This document shows, piece after piece, positions 1 to 11,045 of a stretch of DNA of 64,000 nucleotides (positions are counted from its first letter, which is position 1; every line of letters begins with the position of its first letter). A program made the translations under genes and the position numbers. Where the stretch lies: the NCBI RefSeq assembly GCF_963675165.1, contig NC_087388.1, positions 4,221,047 to 4,285,046 of the forward strand. Direction: 5' to 3'. The notes below the pieces were generated by a model. That model saw only the letters and a list, made by a program, of their open reading frames with translations. It did no database searches and was not told where the DNA came from. This DNA comes from Halichondria panicea (Eukaryota > Porifera > Demospongiae > Suberitida > Halichondriidae).

Positions 1-296
1 TCAAAAGTGGCAGAGAAAACATGTTTCAGAGTGCTTTGCTAGCCTTGTTCAAATGACCACACCCCTAGTGTAGAGAGGTCTTTTAACCGGAAGTAAAACC
101 AATTTTCGAGGTGCGAGGTCAATTCACTTTCTTCTCGACAAAAAGCCATCACAAAAACTTTACTGCATTTATTGTACTTGCCATTATACCATCTATACCT
201 CACAAAGCAAGTATATAGTGTTATATACACACATAATCATTTCAGGTTCAGGTTCAGTTCAGCTAATTATACGTCATGCATGCATGCGTATACATT

Positions 297-578
297 TCAG
301 TAAATGTTGAACTTGGTGGACAACTTATTCCCTTGTGGATTGCACCCAACAGGGAGAACTTGGACACGATAGTCACCAGTTTCCAAGTTCTGATAACGTA
401 CAGGACTACGACCTATACAGGGTGAAATATGCATGTTGTTTATTGACAAAACGACTGTGTATTTAAATCTGCATACAACTTTGTTTGATATACTCACATG
501 GACTGGGATTAGCAATATCGGAGCTATCTAGACCACTCAGTTTTCAGAGGTACTAGACGAATTTGGAATGGAGGTTCT
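297..578 (-). pseudogene. Broken duplicate of the 3' exons of the EMI/AMOP/vWD gene
   Basis: Positions 297-412 on the minus strand repeat the terminal exon of the gene at 11046-16359: the same acceptor context, the same residues (RSPVRYQ, YRVQVLPVGC) and the same ending STKFNIY followed by a stop. Positions about 498-545 match the 3' part of the penultimate exon, including its GT donor. Positions 552-578 match the start of a third, non-adjacent exon (12719-12738 in the parent), with the intervening exon missing. The order is therefore scrambled and the copy cannot encode the full protein. It is a partial segmental duplication, now a pseudogene fragment, unless the real gene continues to the left of the window. 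Confidence 0.75.
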
Positions 579-1594
579 GTCAGGATTCTATGTAATGTTA
601 CCAATGTCTGTGGTTTTTTAACATTTGCAACTCTTAAGTTTTAATTGTCAGGCAAATTCCTGTTTGCATGGCGCTGAAATTGTAGCTTTCTGGCCGGGAG
701 CATAGATAGAGTAGTCTATCATGGAGGGAGTTAGATAACCATCACTTATTGTATGATTACTCTACGATTGTAACATCTCACAGTGAGTATATCTATCTAT
801 AATTATAAGCCGGTCATTGCATTGTGTTCATTGCATGTGTACCTTTTTATTCGCATTTCGTGAAGGTCAACGTACATAACAAGAGAGTAACCATGGTAAT
901 AATGATGTTTACAATACATACTGGGCACCAACGCATGAACCTTGCAGGGACCCTCTCAGTATAAACTTTTACACAGGATATCAAAACCCACTTCACAACA
1001 TTCATCCAGAAAAGATTTATTATAATTACATGCATGTAATCTATGTGTGCAGATGAAAGAAAAGGTATATACCAGAATAACCACTATCTGCATGCATGGG
1101 GAAACCTGAAGAAATCTGAATGTGCATGCATGCATGCATGCTATAGACATTGTACAAGGCGCTCATGATGAGGTTGATTATAAAGAATGCATGATAAAGA
1201 GGTCAGCCACAAAATTGTGATTGCATGCAATAATTATGTTGTACATGCATTAACATAATTATTATACCCTTTTGTACTGCATGTATAGCAACATTTGCTG
1301 TGTCAAGTTGATCTTTACATTGTAGGAATGCAGGCACACAGCATTGAAATCTGCTTCTTTGTTCAACATAATTATAATTATCGCTCAGGATCATGGAAAG
1401 CCTGCATGCTCTCTTGTATAGAAGGGCATGCATGCAGGGGTCGAGCTTTGCTGCCAAGCTGATGAAATGTTTGTCCCAACAAGGAGAACATTGTCAAAGT
1501 TTAAATTTATGCCACGCAGTTTTCCAGAGGAATGTTCTCCAGTCTGTTGTTCAAGTTAATTACATGTATTCATTGTTTCATTAATTGTTTTGTC
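579..1594. other. No gene; old relative of the Ginger-like TIR plus duplicated flank
   Basis: I see no credible coding exon. About 660-860 resembles 1850-1930, and 950-1230 resembles 2290-2600 and 3107-3154, both inside the left inverted repeat of the neighbouring element. This looks like an older, diverged copy of the same element end. About 1270-1510 matches 9590-9790 in direct orientation (shared words such as TCGCTCAG and GGAAAG, and a CAACAAGGAG stretch). Both flanks of the 1595-9469 element therefore share sequence outside the inverted repeats. Confidence 0.6.
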
Positions 1595-3154
1595 TGTCAA
1601 AGTGGATAGAAAAATTTCAATTATATGATTCAAATGTTATCAAGAAAGCCATATTTTCCAGAAGCAAGAGACAGCACTGCATGGTACCCACTTACAAAAA
1701 ACATCATGCATGCATGTGTCTCTCGCATTTATAATCACTTTCAAAATTTTCCAATGTTGTCTGAATCTGCTTAGTTTTTTGAACAAAAAACAAGTATTCA
1801 ACATCTCAGATACATGGAGTGTTTGCAATGAGGTATAAAGGCATGCTGGCGCTGAAATTCTAGAGTTAGATAACCATCATGATTATTTATACGATTGTAG
1901 AATATCTCACAAGAATTATCAATCAATCAATCAATCAGAATTGATTCTTGTCAATAAGTGAATGATTGGTCAACAAACATTTCCATATTGGTGTGAGGAT
2001 GATTGATCTTGTCCTTTTCCTCTGCACTGCATGCCGGTAATTTACACCCAAAGACCTGAAAAAAGGATGCTGAGCCAAACTGACAATACGATATATACAT
2101 GCAAGTCATCACCACAGTATGTGGCTGCTTGACTGCTGGATATGAAGCAGAATTCCATCGAGCCACTTTGTTGGACAAATACTGTCATCTTTCAAGGGCA
2201 AGGGTCCAGCAGCTTCAGTTTAATTGACTATAGAAACAAGAAGCTGTGACTGTCAACAATTAATTTTCACACTTGATCAAGTCTGATGGCTGGCATGCAT
2301 GCATGCCCAACACATGACAAGTTACCCTTTATTCACACTTCACATGCAACATTCGTCCCAAAAAGATTTAGATCACTGGAAGTTTACATTGATGTGCAGA
2401 TAAAAGAGCAAATTTAAAGCCAATTGCAATATCTGGGGAAACCTGAATAAATCTGTGTGCACATGCTGGCATGCATGAATTATGTAATAGGTAACCTTCT
2501 TGAATACACTGTACAACCCACACATGATGAGGTTGATAACTATATATACATTGCAGAATCCATGATTAAGAGGTAATCACCTGCCGGTAATTTACACCCA
2601 AAGACCTGAAAAAAAGGATGCTAAGCCAAACTGACAATACAAGATAAAAGATATATATACATGCAAGTCATTACCACAGTATGTGGCTGCTTGACTGCTG
2701 GATATGAAGCAGAATTCCATCGAGCCACTTTGTTGGACAAATACTGTCATCTTTCAAGGGCAAGGGTCCAGCAGCTTCAGTTTAATTGCCTATAGAAACA
2801 AGAAGCTGTGACTGTCAACAATTAATTTTCACACTTGATCAAGTCTGATGGGTGGCATGCATGCATGCCCAACACATGACAAGTTACCCTTTATTTACAC
2901 TTCACATGCAACATTCGTCCCAAAAAGATTTAGATCACTCGAAGTTTACATTGATGTGCAGATGAAACAGCAAATTTAAAGCCTGGGAAACCTGAATAAA
3001 TCTGTGTGTACATGCTGGCATGCATGAATTATGTAATAGGTAACCTTCTTGAATACACTGTACAACCCACACATGATAAGGTTGCTAACATTGTGTGTAT
3101 ACAGAATCCATGATTAAGAGGTCATCACCTTTCTGGCCAGCCACAAAATTGTCT
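1595..3154 (+). repeat. Left terminal inverted repeat of the Ginger-like element
   Basis: Reverse complement of 8443-9469, expanded by an internal direct duplication. The inner boundary is near 3154, where GACAATTTTGTGGCTGGCC of the right side stops matching. The left copy is about 1.56 kb against 1.03 kb on the right. Confidence 0.8.
2033..3130 (+). repeat. Tandem duplication inside the left TIR (two units of about 550 bp)
   Basis: The word GCCGGTAATTTACACCC begins a unit at about 2033 and again at about 2583. The following roughly 550 bases repeat nearly base for base, including the TGGACAAATACTGTCATC segment and the GGCATGCATGCATGCCCAAC segment. The right TIR has a single copy, so the duplication arose in or after this insertion. 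Confidence 0.85.
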
Positions 3155-3171
3155 TACAGACAGCTATATTT

Positions 3172-3335
3172 ATACCCTAAAACTGAAGAATTTGGCGGGT
3201 ATTATAATATTTATTTGGCGAATGAACCATTTGAACTGACTTGGTGTCTCAGATGTGGTTACTTCAGAAATGACGTTGTGTCCACCGGTAAAACGCCAAA
3301 TTAAAATACCCACCAAATTTTGCAATTATAAGATT
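3172..3335. repeat. Small MITE-like insertion
   Basis: Begins TACCCTAAAACTGAAGAATT, contains TTTGGCGGGTATT near the left, and has AATACCCACCAAATTTTGC near the right, forming imperfect inverted ends. It lies just inside the inner boundary of the left TIR. Probably a non-autonomous element. Confidence 0.4.
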
Positions 3336-5579
3336 AATTATAGACATGCATGTTTCTATCAACTATGATCTATAGAAACTAGAGTATAAATTATAATTAC
3401 GCATTATAGTATGACTACATGTATAATAATTACGATGAGCATGGAAGCTGTGGATTGAGGTGCACTTGCAACAGAAAATTTCCAAACACAGCAACCACAA
3501 TTAGATTTCCAGATATGAATTTCATTTACCCTTCATAGCTTGCACTTTTATTACTGAAATACTTTTTCAAGTTTAGCAGAATCTCATTCAATTTGTTGTA
3601 CATGCAGTCAGTCGAAATACATTTAAATACATGTACATAGACATGCATGCATAGACTAATATACATACTGATAGGCTTATCATCATTAAGTATCCACTCC
3701 CGTAGGTACGCATATCTATGAGTGAGACTATTATGACTGAGCCTCTTCTTGGGCTTAGGGTTACTGATGAGTTTGTTCCTACCTATATAATTATATATAC
3801 AGTGCATGCAGCCTAGAGAGTAAATACCACAATAGGGTGAGTAGTTGTACTTAAATGCATCCCAAGATTGGAAATTTCTGCTGAATGGATACCATTGTAT
3901 AGGTGAATGAATAAGCTACAACATTATTCAAAAATATTTCCCCGTTGTAGTGGTTATAGGTGAAAATAGGGGTGATCGTAAAAAATGTGTGTAACATCAA
4001 ATATCTCCGGAATTAAAGCATTTCTGGACACATTAATTTGTTTGTATCAAAAGATAGAAAATGTATTATGTGCTAGACCTTTAGCCGACACATTTGCTTG
4101 AGTTCCATCGCTATTAAGCGAAAAAAACTCGATATTGAGTTTGCGTATACATAATAATATTATGTAAACGTTACGAAACCATGCATTTGTCAAGCAAGTT
4201 TAGGCCAACTTACACTTAAAGGTCAAACTGTGTTTTTTTGTGTTTTGGAACTTTCACATACAGCGTGCTAGGTCATCAGTTTTCCTCATAATTATCAGCA
4301 TGCGCATTTGTCACTCACAATATTGACAACCATTACCATTAAATCTTCACAGAATTTTTAAGAATGAGGACCATTACCTACTCAGCTACAAAAGTGGTCA
4401 ATAGTAGAACCATAGATGGTAGAACACACCTAGCCAAGATTAAGTGTTTTAATCTGTGCCGAGGATGGCCTCGAGGTTAACGTGGTGCTCGAGGCGCAGC
4501 CGAGTGCATTACGTAACCGAGAGGCCATCCGAGTGCACCAGATTAAAACACGTGACTTGGCTAGGTGTGTTCGTGCTGTCACGTGAGCTCTAGCATCGTG
4601 GCAGCCAGATCTAGTTACATTTTAAATCAGTTGCTGGTGGCTAGCTAGCTAGCTAGCTAGACGTATAGCAAGTTTTAGTAGGTTTGTAGATCCAGTAACT
4701 GATGCAAAGGAGAAGGAGATACGATCTAAAGCTATCTGGACTGACTGGGCATGTTCTTGACTTATTTCTCCTGCTGACCAACAGTTCCGATCCCACTACT
4801 GGATATGCCTCCAGCTGATCTGGCTTACTGGATGGGAAACTTTGTGCGCAAACTATATGGCAATGAGTATCTGGTTTGCTCTTTTGGAAAGCTATGATAT
4901 TCGAAGCACCTTTGATGAAACGATTATATGGATCTGGCTTAGGTACAGGTATGTACATCTTCGAAGCAAGTTGAGCCTATTTCTTCAGACGAAAAAACGA
5001 TGCTATGATCAAGTCAGCAATTTGGTACACATGAAACAAGTCGAAACAATAACATTCAACTTTCTAATACTTTTCAGCTTTGCTTGTGTACATATTCAAT
5101 CTGCTTGTATTATTATTATAATTATGATGACATTCAGATTCAATCTGCTTGTATTATGGTTGTTTGATAAAAAGTGTGCATTAACAAACCAACTACTTAA
5201 TTAAGTGTGGATTAAGTTATTTAATCCATGGTCACCTGACTGCTTTCAGATAAGCTGATTGGCTGGAGATCATGTGATCAGCACTAATACATTTTGACTG
5301 ACAACAAATTCAGTGGCGGATCCAGGAAAAATGAAAGGGGGGTTCCAAACTAACGAGCGCGCAGCGCGAGTAGTGAAATCCCGTACTGAGCCAGGGGAAG
5401 TCCCATAATAGACTTGTGTAGAGCTGTAACGCCGTATATGGTCCCCCGCCATAGAATGTCCCCCGGACCATCTACGGCAGCGATATTTGGTCCCCCCTTG
5501 CAATAAACAGTCCCCCCTGGAAACTAGCCAATGAGAGCATGCTGTAGCCCGCGCTATAGGCTATAGCTAGCCTGCTTGC
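3336..5579. other. No gene recognised; internal non-coding part of the Ginger-like element
   Basis: About 2.2 kb between the left TIR and the transposase start. It contains an inverted-repeat hairpin (4422-4572) and a GC-richer block (5310-5560) starting GTGGCGGATCCAGG, a start also seen in short foldback elements. Open frames here are short and show no domain signature. Confidence 0.5.
4422..4572. repeat. Foldback hairpin element
   Basis: GAACACACCTAGCCAAG at the left pairs with CTTGGCTAGGTGTGTTC at the right. Further inward, GTTTTAATCTG pairs with CAGATTAAAAC and GATGGCCTC with GAGGCCATC. It is a compact palindromic MITE or fossil of about 150 bp. Confidence 0.65.
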
Positions 5580-7889
5580 ATGCACATCATTCAAATGATA
5601 TTGATCAAGATGGAAGAAGAGACTGAGATTAAACTAATAGAGAAGGCTTACATCAAGCTAACTCAAGGAACTTATCCTGAGGGTTCTACAAAGAATGAGA
5701 AGAGAGTGATCAGAAGGAAAGCAACTACACTGGATGTTGTTGATGGGGTTTTGCACTATAGAAGAATGGATGGAGGAAGAGTAAGGATAAATTACTGAAT
5801 AACAAGCTAGCTGTTGTAATTGTGCAAAGAGGTGCATGGAAAATCGAGTTCCTCTTTCTTGGTCAACTCCTGTCAAGAGATTCTTACCACCTCTTCCATG
5901 CAGGTGCGGGTTGTCATGGATAAGAAGGAAAGGGAGCAGATTTTGCTCTCATGTCATGCAACACCAACATCTGGTCACTTGGGAACAAAAAAGACACTTG
6001 CCCGAGTCACTGAGAGGTTCATGTGGCCTGGTGTGACTAAAGAGGTTTATACTATGGTAGGTGCATAATTTATTATCTCGTAGATACTTATACGTACACG
6101 TAGGTACGTGACAGAGTTAAGTGGCAATCGTGTACTGGAACCTTTATCTGCCTGAACTTTGTTGATTAAAAGTATTATCTGTGTATATACATATATATGT
6201 AGATCGAGACCTGCGATGCCTGTCAGAGGACGGGTAGGAAGATCAGCACTGCAGCGCCAGAGCTCCACCCAGTTCCTGTGGTTTCACCTTGGCACCACCT
6301 CGGAATTGATTTTATTGGCCCTCTTATTTGCTCAACTCAAGGCAGTCGCTACATACTTACGATTTGTGACTACTTCACAAAGTTTGTACTCGCTATTCCG
6401 ATGGAAAACAAGCTTGCTTCTGGTGTTGCTGCTTCTCTCTACAAAGTATTGAATTTCTTATTAAAGTTTATTAAATTATAAGTGCGTGCATGCATGCAGG
6501 TTTTCATGATGTTTAGAATACCAAGAGTCATCACTTCCGATCAGGGTGGAGAATTCCACAATGATCTAGATGATCGACTAATGGAAATGTTGGGTATTCA
6601 ACATCGGCTTTCTACTCCTTACCACCCGCAGGTATAATTATGATATAATTTTATACATAGACATTGTTTACTAATCGCTGCAGGCAAATGGACTTGTTGA
6701 GCGGTTCAACCAAACAATCCAAACCATGCTCGTTAAGTTTGTCGATACGAAGAAGGACAGTTGGCAGGACTATCTTGAGTCGTGTGTATATGCCTACAAC
6801 ACATCGAAGCATGAATCCACCAAGCATTCTCCTTTTGAGGTTATGTTCTCCCGTAAGGGTGTGTTACCGGTGGACATGATTAATGTTCCAAACTGCTCTG
6901 ACGAATTGCAGCTTTCTTACAGTGAAGATATATCTTTTTTTCAGTCTGAGCATGCTGAACATCGAAGGATACAACTGGAAGCAGTAAAAAAGAACATTCT
7001 CAAAGCTCAAGCCAAGCAAAAGGAACAATATGACAGAAAGCATCACAAGCCCGAAGTTTTCCAAGTAGGCTCTATTGTCTTGAAGAAAGATTTTCTAAAA
7101 AAAAAGCGAGTCCATGGCAAGTTGGATCCTAAATGGGTTGGTCCTTACAAAATAATCAGATCGATTGGCAGAGGACTGTATGGATTAGAACTTGTCGAAG
7201 ACCCAACGAAGGTTGTGAGTCGAGTGAATGGTGTCCACCTCAAGCCATACCACATTCCTGAGAATCAAGCTCTAGATTCAAGCTCCCCTAAGACCATCTC
7301 AAACAACGAGACACCACTAGACCTCACCGCACCCTTGTCAAGTCAGTCTCTTGCTAGCGCTGTGAGCAATGAATTAAACACAACAAGTGTCCATGTTTCT
7401 GGAGTTACTTCAAGTACCCCAGTTAGAGAAGGAGGTTTTTTTGTTGACTTTAGCCTTGACGTGTCAGCAATTACAAACTCACCTCCTCCTGCTATTGCCA
7501 ACTCCCCCACTTCTGCTACTGAAAACTCAACCATCCCCTCAGCTGCAAACTCTACGGCAAATTACATACCCAATCCTGCAATTGGCAACTCACCCCCTCC
7601 TGCTATTGCCAACTCCCCCACTTCTGCTACTGAAAACTCAACAATCCTCCCTCATGATACTGCAACCTCACCCCCTCCTGCTATTGCCAACTCACTCACT
7701 TCTGCTAACTCACCTACCCCTGCCATTTATTGTTTGTGCCGACAGAGATGTGCTACAAAACGTTGTCCATGCAAGGGAAACAGAATTCCATGTGGGTTGA
7801 ATTGCCACCCAGGAAGAAGTTGCGCGAACAATGTCCGGATAAACACTGGAAATCCTCTATACTTATCGATCTTACTTGCAACAATGTAG
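5580..7889 (+). CDS. Ginger-like transposase (integrase with zinc finger, DDE core and GPY/F module)
   Basis: Five exons join in frame: 5580-5780, 5904-6056, 6203-6445, 6500-6631 and 6684-7889, every intron in phase 0 with GT-AG ends, giving 644 aa. Motifs seen in order are an HHCC-type integrase zinc finger (CHATPTSGHLG ... ETCDACQ), the first catalytic Asp in GIDFIGP, the second in ITSDQGGEF, the Glu in GLVERFNQ, and a GPY/F module (KWVGPYKI). These are followed by a Pro/Ser/Ala-rich linker with imperfect repeats (PPPAIANSPTSATENS type) and a terminal Cys cluster (YCLCRQRCATKRCPCKG). The enzyme would cut and join the element ends in the nucleus. The start is the first ATG of the open frame; an alternative ATG lies at 5610. 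A Gypsy-retrotransposon origin is unlikely because no gag, protease or reverse transcriptase is present. Confidence 0.8.
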
Positions 7890-8472
7890 ATGATGGCGCT
7901 CAACTTGTGGAGTATTGGGCGACAATTGGTGATGTAAGAATGACCAGTGGGGACAAGGCAGATCTCGGCCCTCGATCTCACAGCTGGCTTAATGACAGAC
8001 ACATGACAGCTGCTCAGATTCTTCTCAAATGTGCTCATTCTGATGTCGCTGGTCTACAGGCACCAACACTACAGTGTACACGCACCTCTTTGAGGTCCAT
8101 CAAGAGAGACAGTTCGTCCAAATCCTTAACTTATCAAAAAGTCACTGGATAACTATTTCTACTTTGAATTGCCAACCTGGCACCGTCCATGTCTACGACA
8201 GTATGCAGCTTGGATTGAACTCTTCGTTGAAACGCATAGTTGCTGACCTTATGTTCTACAAAGGAAAGAAAATTACTATTAAATATATGCATATTCAACA
8301 ACAGAAGGGGGCCAGCGATTGTGGGCTGTTTGCTATTGCCACAGCAACAGCACTCTGTAACGGAATTGAGCCAAACAAACTGCAATTCGATCAAAAGCTC
8401 ATGAGACAACATCTAAAGAGAGCTATTGAGCAACAAAACATTGGACAATTTTGTGGCTGGCCAGAAAGGTGA
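7838..8472 (+). pseudogene. Ulp1/SENP-like C48 cysteine protease of the transposon, frameshifted
   Basis: Two adjacent frames together carry a C48 protease fold. The upstream frame (to about 8065) has the WLNDRHMTAAQ substrate-side motif. The downstream frame (about 8074-8472) has the catalytic His (SKSHWITIST), Asp (VYDSM) and Cys (GASDCGLFAIA), all in correct order. Ulp1-family proteases cleave SUMO-like modifiers. The shift near 8066-8076 has no convincing intron, and the join to the upstream transposase frame near 7840-7890 is also unclear, so I call it broken; unusual splicing cannot be excluded. The final codons (from about 8443) lie inside the right TIR. Confidence 0.7.
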
Positions 8473-9469
8473 TGACCTCTTAATCATGGATTCTGCAATG
8501 TATATATAGTTATCAACCTCATCATGTGTGGGTTGTACAGTGTATTCAAGAAGATTATCTATTACATAATTCATGCATGCCAGCATGTGCACACAGATTT
8601 ATTCAGGTTTCCCCAGATATTGCAATTGGCTTTAAATTTGCTCTTTTATCTGCACATCAATGTAAACTTCGAGTGATCTAAATCTTTTTGGGACGAATGT
8701 TGCATGTGAAGTGTAAATAAAGGGTAACTTGTCATGTGTTGGGCATGCATGCCAGCCATCAGACTTGGATCAAAAATTAAGTGTGAAGATTAATTGTTGA
8801 CAGCTTCTTGTTTCTATAGGCAATTAAACTGAAGCTGCTGGACCCTTGCCCTTGAAAGATGATAGTATTTGTCCAACAAAGTGGCTCGATGGAATTCTGC
8901 TTCATATCCAGCAGTCAAGCAGCCACATACTGTGGTAATGACTTGCATGTATATATCTTTTATCTTGTATTGTCAGTTTGGCTTAGCATCCTTTTTTTCA
9001 GGTATTTGGGTGTAAATTACCGGCATGCAGTGCACAGGAAAAGGACAAGATCAATCATCCTCACAATAATATGGAGATGTTTGTTGACCAATCATTCATT
9101 TATTGACAAGAATCAATTCTGAATGATTGATTGATTGATAATTCTTGTGAGATATTCTACAATCGTATAAATAATCATGATGGTTATCTAACTCTAGAAT
9201 TTCAGCGCCAGCATGCCTTTATACCTCATTGCAAACACTTCATGTATCTGAGATGTTGAATACTTGTTTTGTTCAAAAAACCAAACAGATTCAGACAACA
9301 TTGGAAAGTTTTGAAAGTGATTATAAATGCGAGAGACACATGCATGCATGATGTTTTTTGTAAGTGGGTACCATGCAGTGCTGTCTCTTGCTTCTGGAAA
9401 ATATGGCTTTCTTGATAACATTTGAATCATATAATTGAATATACATTAATTTTTCTATCCACTTTGACA
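8443..9469 (-). repeat. Right terminal inverted repeat of the Ginger-like element
   Basis: Inverted counterpart of 1595-3154 with a single copy of the unit that is duplicated on the left. The outer end is CTATCCACTTTGACA. It overlaps the last nine or so codons of the protease frame. Confidence 0.8.
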
Positions 9470-11045
9470 GCACTTCTTCTGTGAAGGAGGCGCGTCAAGA
9501 ACTTAAGAAATCAACAAATTTGCTGGGTTTTAAAATCGGCGTAAAATGAAGTTGTGCATGCTTGTATCGTTTAACATACCCATTATATTGTGTTGTAGCA
9601 ACATTGCTGTGTCAAGTATCCTTGATGTAACTATATACATGTAGGGGTTACTGTCTCTTTTCTCAATCGGCATATCGCTCAGAATAATGGAAAGTCTGCT
9701 CTCTTGTACAAGGACGGGGATCAAGCTTTGCCGCCAATGATGACATACTATGATGTTTGTCCTAACAAGGAGGAGTTGAATGTTTTCAACTTAACATTTA
9801 TATTATAGCACAGTTCTCCAGCAAATTTACTCATTTCCATGCATGCAGTCTGTCATAGTGTACATATTAAAATTGCTGGACACCTGGTTGCTAGGTGCTG
9901 AATAAAAGTATGCAGTGATCTGATTAAACTGTTTATACTCGCAACCATTCAAGGGCAGTGATCTGATTCAGTAAAACACTGGCTGACAACTGGTTGCTAT
10001 TATAGCAGCTGAATAAAAGTATGCAGTGCATGATCTGATAAAACATGATTATAATGTTAATTGTTTAACTGTTTTATAACCATTTATTGTCATAGACTCA
10101 TAAGGCTATCTTGCAACTATTCAAGGGCGTAGATTATAATCATCGCATGGATTCTAAGTAAGTTGTCAGAACACACTATAACTTATAGATATAATTATAC
10201 TCCAATAAGTATCCAACACTCGCCCCCCTATAGCTTCGATCCCAGCCGAACTTCTTCTGTGAAGGAGGCTACCCACCCTCCAATTGCTTCTCCATTCTCT
10301 ATAATGGAGAATTGGAGAATGGAGATTTCTATTAAATATGGGAGAGTGCATGCATGCATGGAGGAGATCTCCCCCACTTTCTCCCATGCTTCGCTTCCCT
10401 ACTCTCCCCCATGCACCCATGTGCATTCTCCCCCATATCAAAAGCTGTATATACCAACCCCTATCTGCATGCCAATCCAATAATGAATACAATCTACTGG
10501 TTATACTAAAGAACCACGTAATTCAGTGCTTATACATGATTGCTAAAAAAAATCTACATGCATGTATTATGATAATACAGTGGAACCTCTGTTAACAACC
10601 AACAACCACCTCCAAATAAAGGCCAGTTGCTATATAACGGCCAGGCACACAGGTCCCAAATGAACATCAGTTTGTGTACAAAACAACCTCTCAACAAAGG
10701 CCACCTCGGTATACAAAGGCCAAAACATTGTTCCCCAAAGGTGTCCTAAACAATGTCAGTAATTTTTATACGAGAGATGGAACCAGTGTGCTACATGCAA
10801 CCTGTAGTGGTTTCACTTTAATTCATGCAAGAAAATATCTAGCAATAATAATTAATGTCTGCATATAATTATATGCATATAATTTTATAATCAGAATCTA
10901 CTCAGTTGCTGCATAATTTATACTGCAGAACTCTATAATTGACAAAATCAATATTATCAATGGCTCACCTTCTATAAGTTTAATAGTTCAGTTTAGTTCA
11001 ACTTATATATAGATACATGCATAATTATGCAAAACTAGTATACTG
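9470..11045. other. Intergenic; repeats only
   Basis: No exon recognised. 9590-9800 is a direct repeat of 1270-1510. CTTCTTCTGTGAAGGAGGC occurs at about 9474 and again at about 10251. 10240-10440 is rich in GGAGAATGG/CTCTCCCCCAT words. From about 10577 a CAGTGGAACCTC start and repeated AAAGGCCA words look like a Tigger/pogo-type remnant. Confidence 0.45.

Larger units (their letters stand above)
1595..9469 (+). mobile_element. Ginger-like DNA transposon with long TIRs, integrase and Ulp1 protease
   Basis: The outermost bases are TGTCAAAGTGGATAG at 1595 and its reverse complement CTATCCACTTTGACA ending at 9469. Inverted similarity continues inward for at least 1 kb on each side. TGT...ACA ends, long inverted repeats, a retrovirus/Gypsy-type integrase with an N-terminal zinc finger and a GPY/F module, and no reverse transcriptase together fit Ginger-class cut-and-paste transposons. 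The element is about 7.9 kb and carries the transposase (5580-7889) followed by a C48/Ulp1-like protease (7838-8472). I could not identify a clean 4-bp target duplication, so the exact ends are tentative. The transposase frame is intact after splicing; the protease is not. Confidence 0.75.

Noticed and set aside
4842..5204. 120-codon frame as a second transposon gene
   Set aside because: Composition looks non-coding (simple AT repeats) and no motif is recognisable.
5580..7889. Gypsy retrotransposon integrase
   Set aside because: No reverse transcriptase or LTRs, and long inverted repeats enclose it; a Ginger-class assignment fits better.
10163..10492. Overlapping open frames of about 108 codons on both strands
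   Set aside because: Low-complexity GGAGAATGG-type repeats with no domain or splice context.
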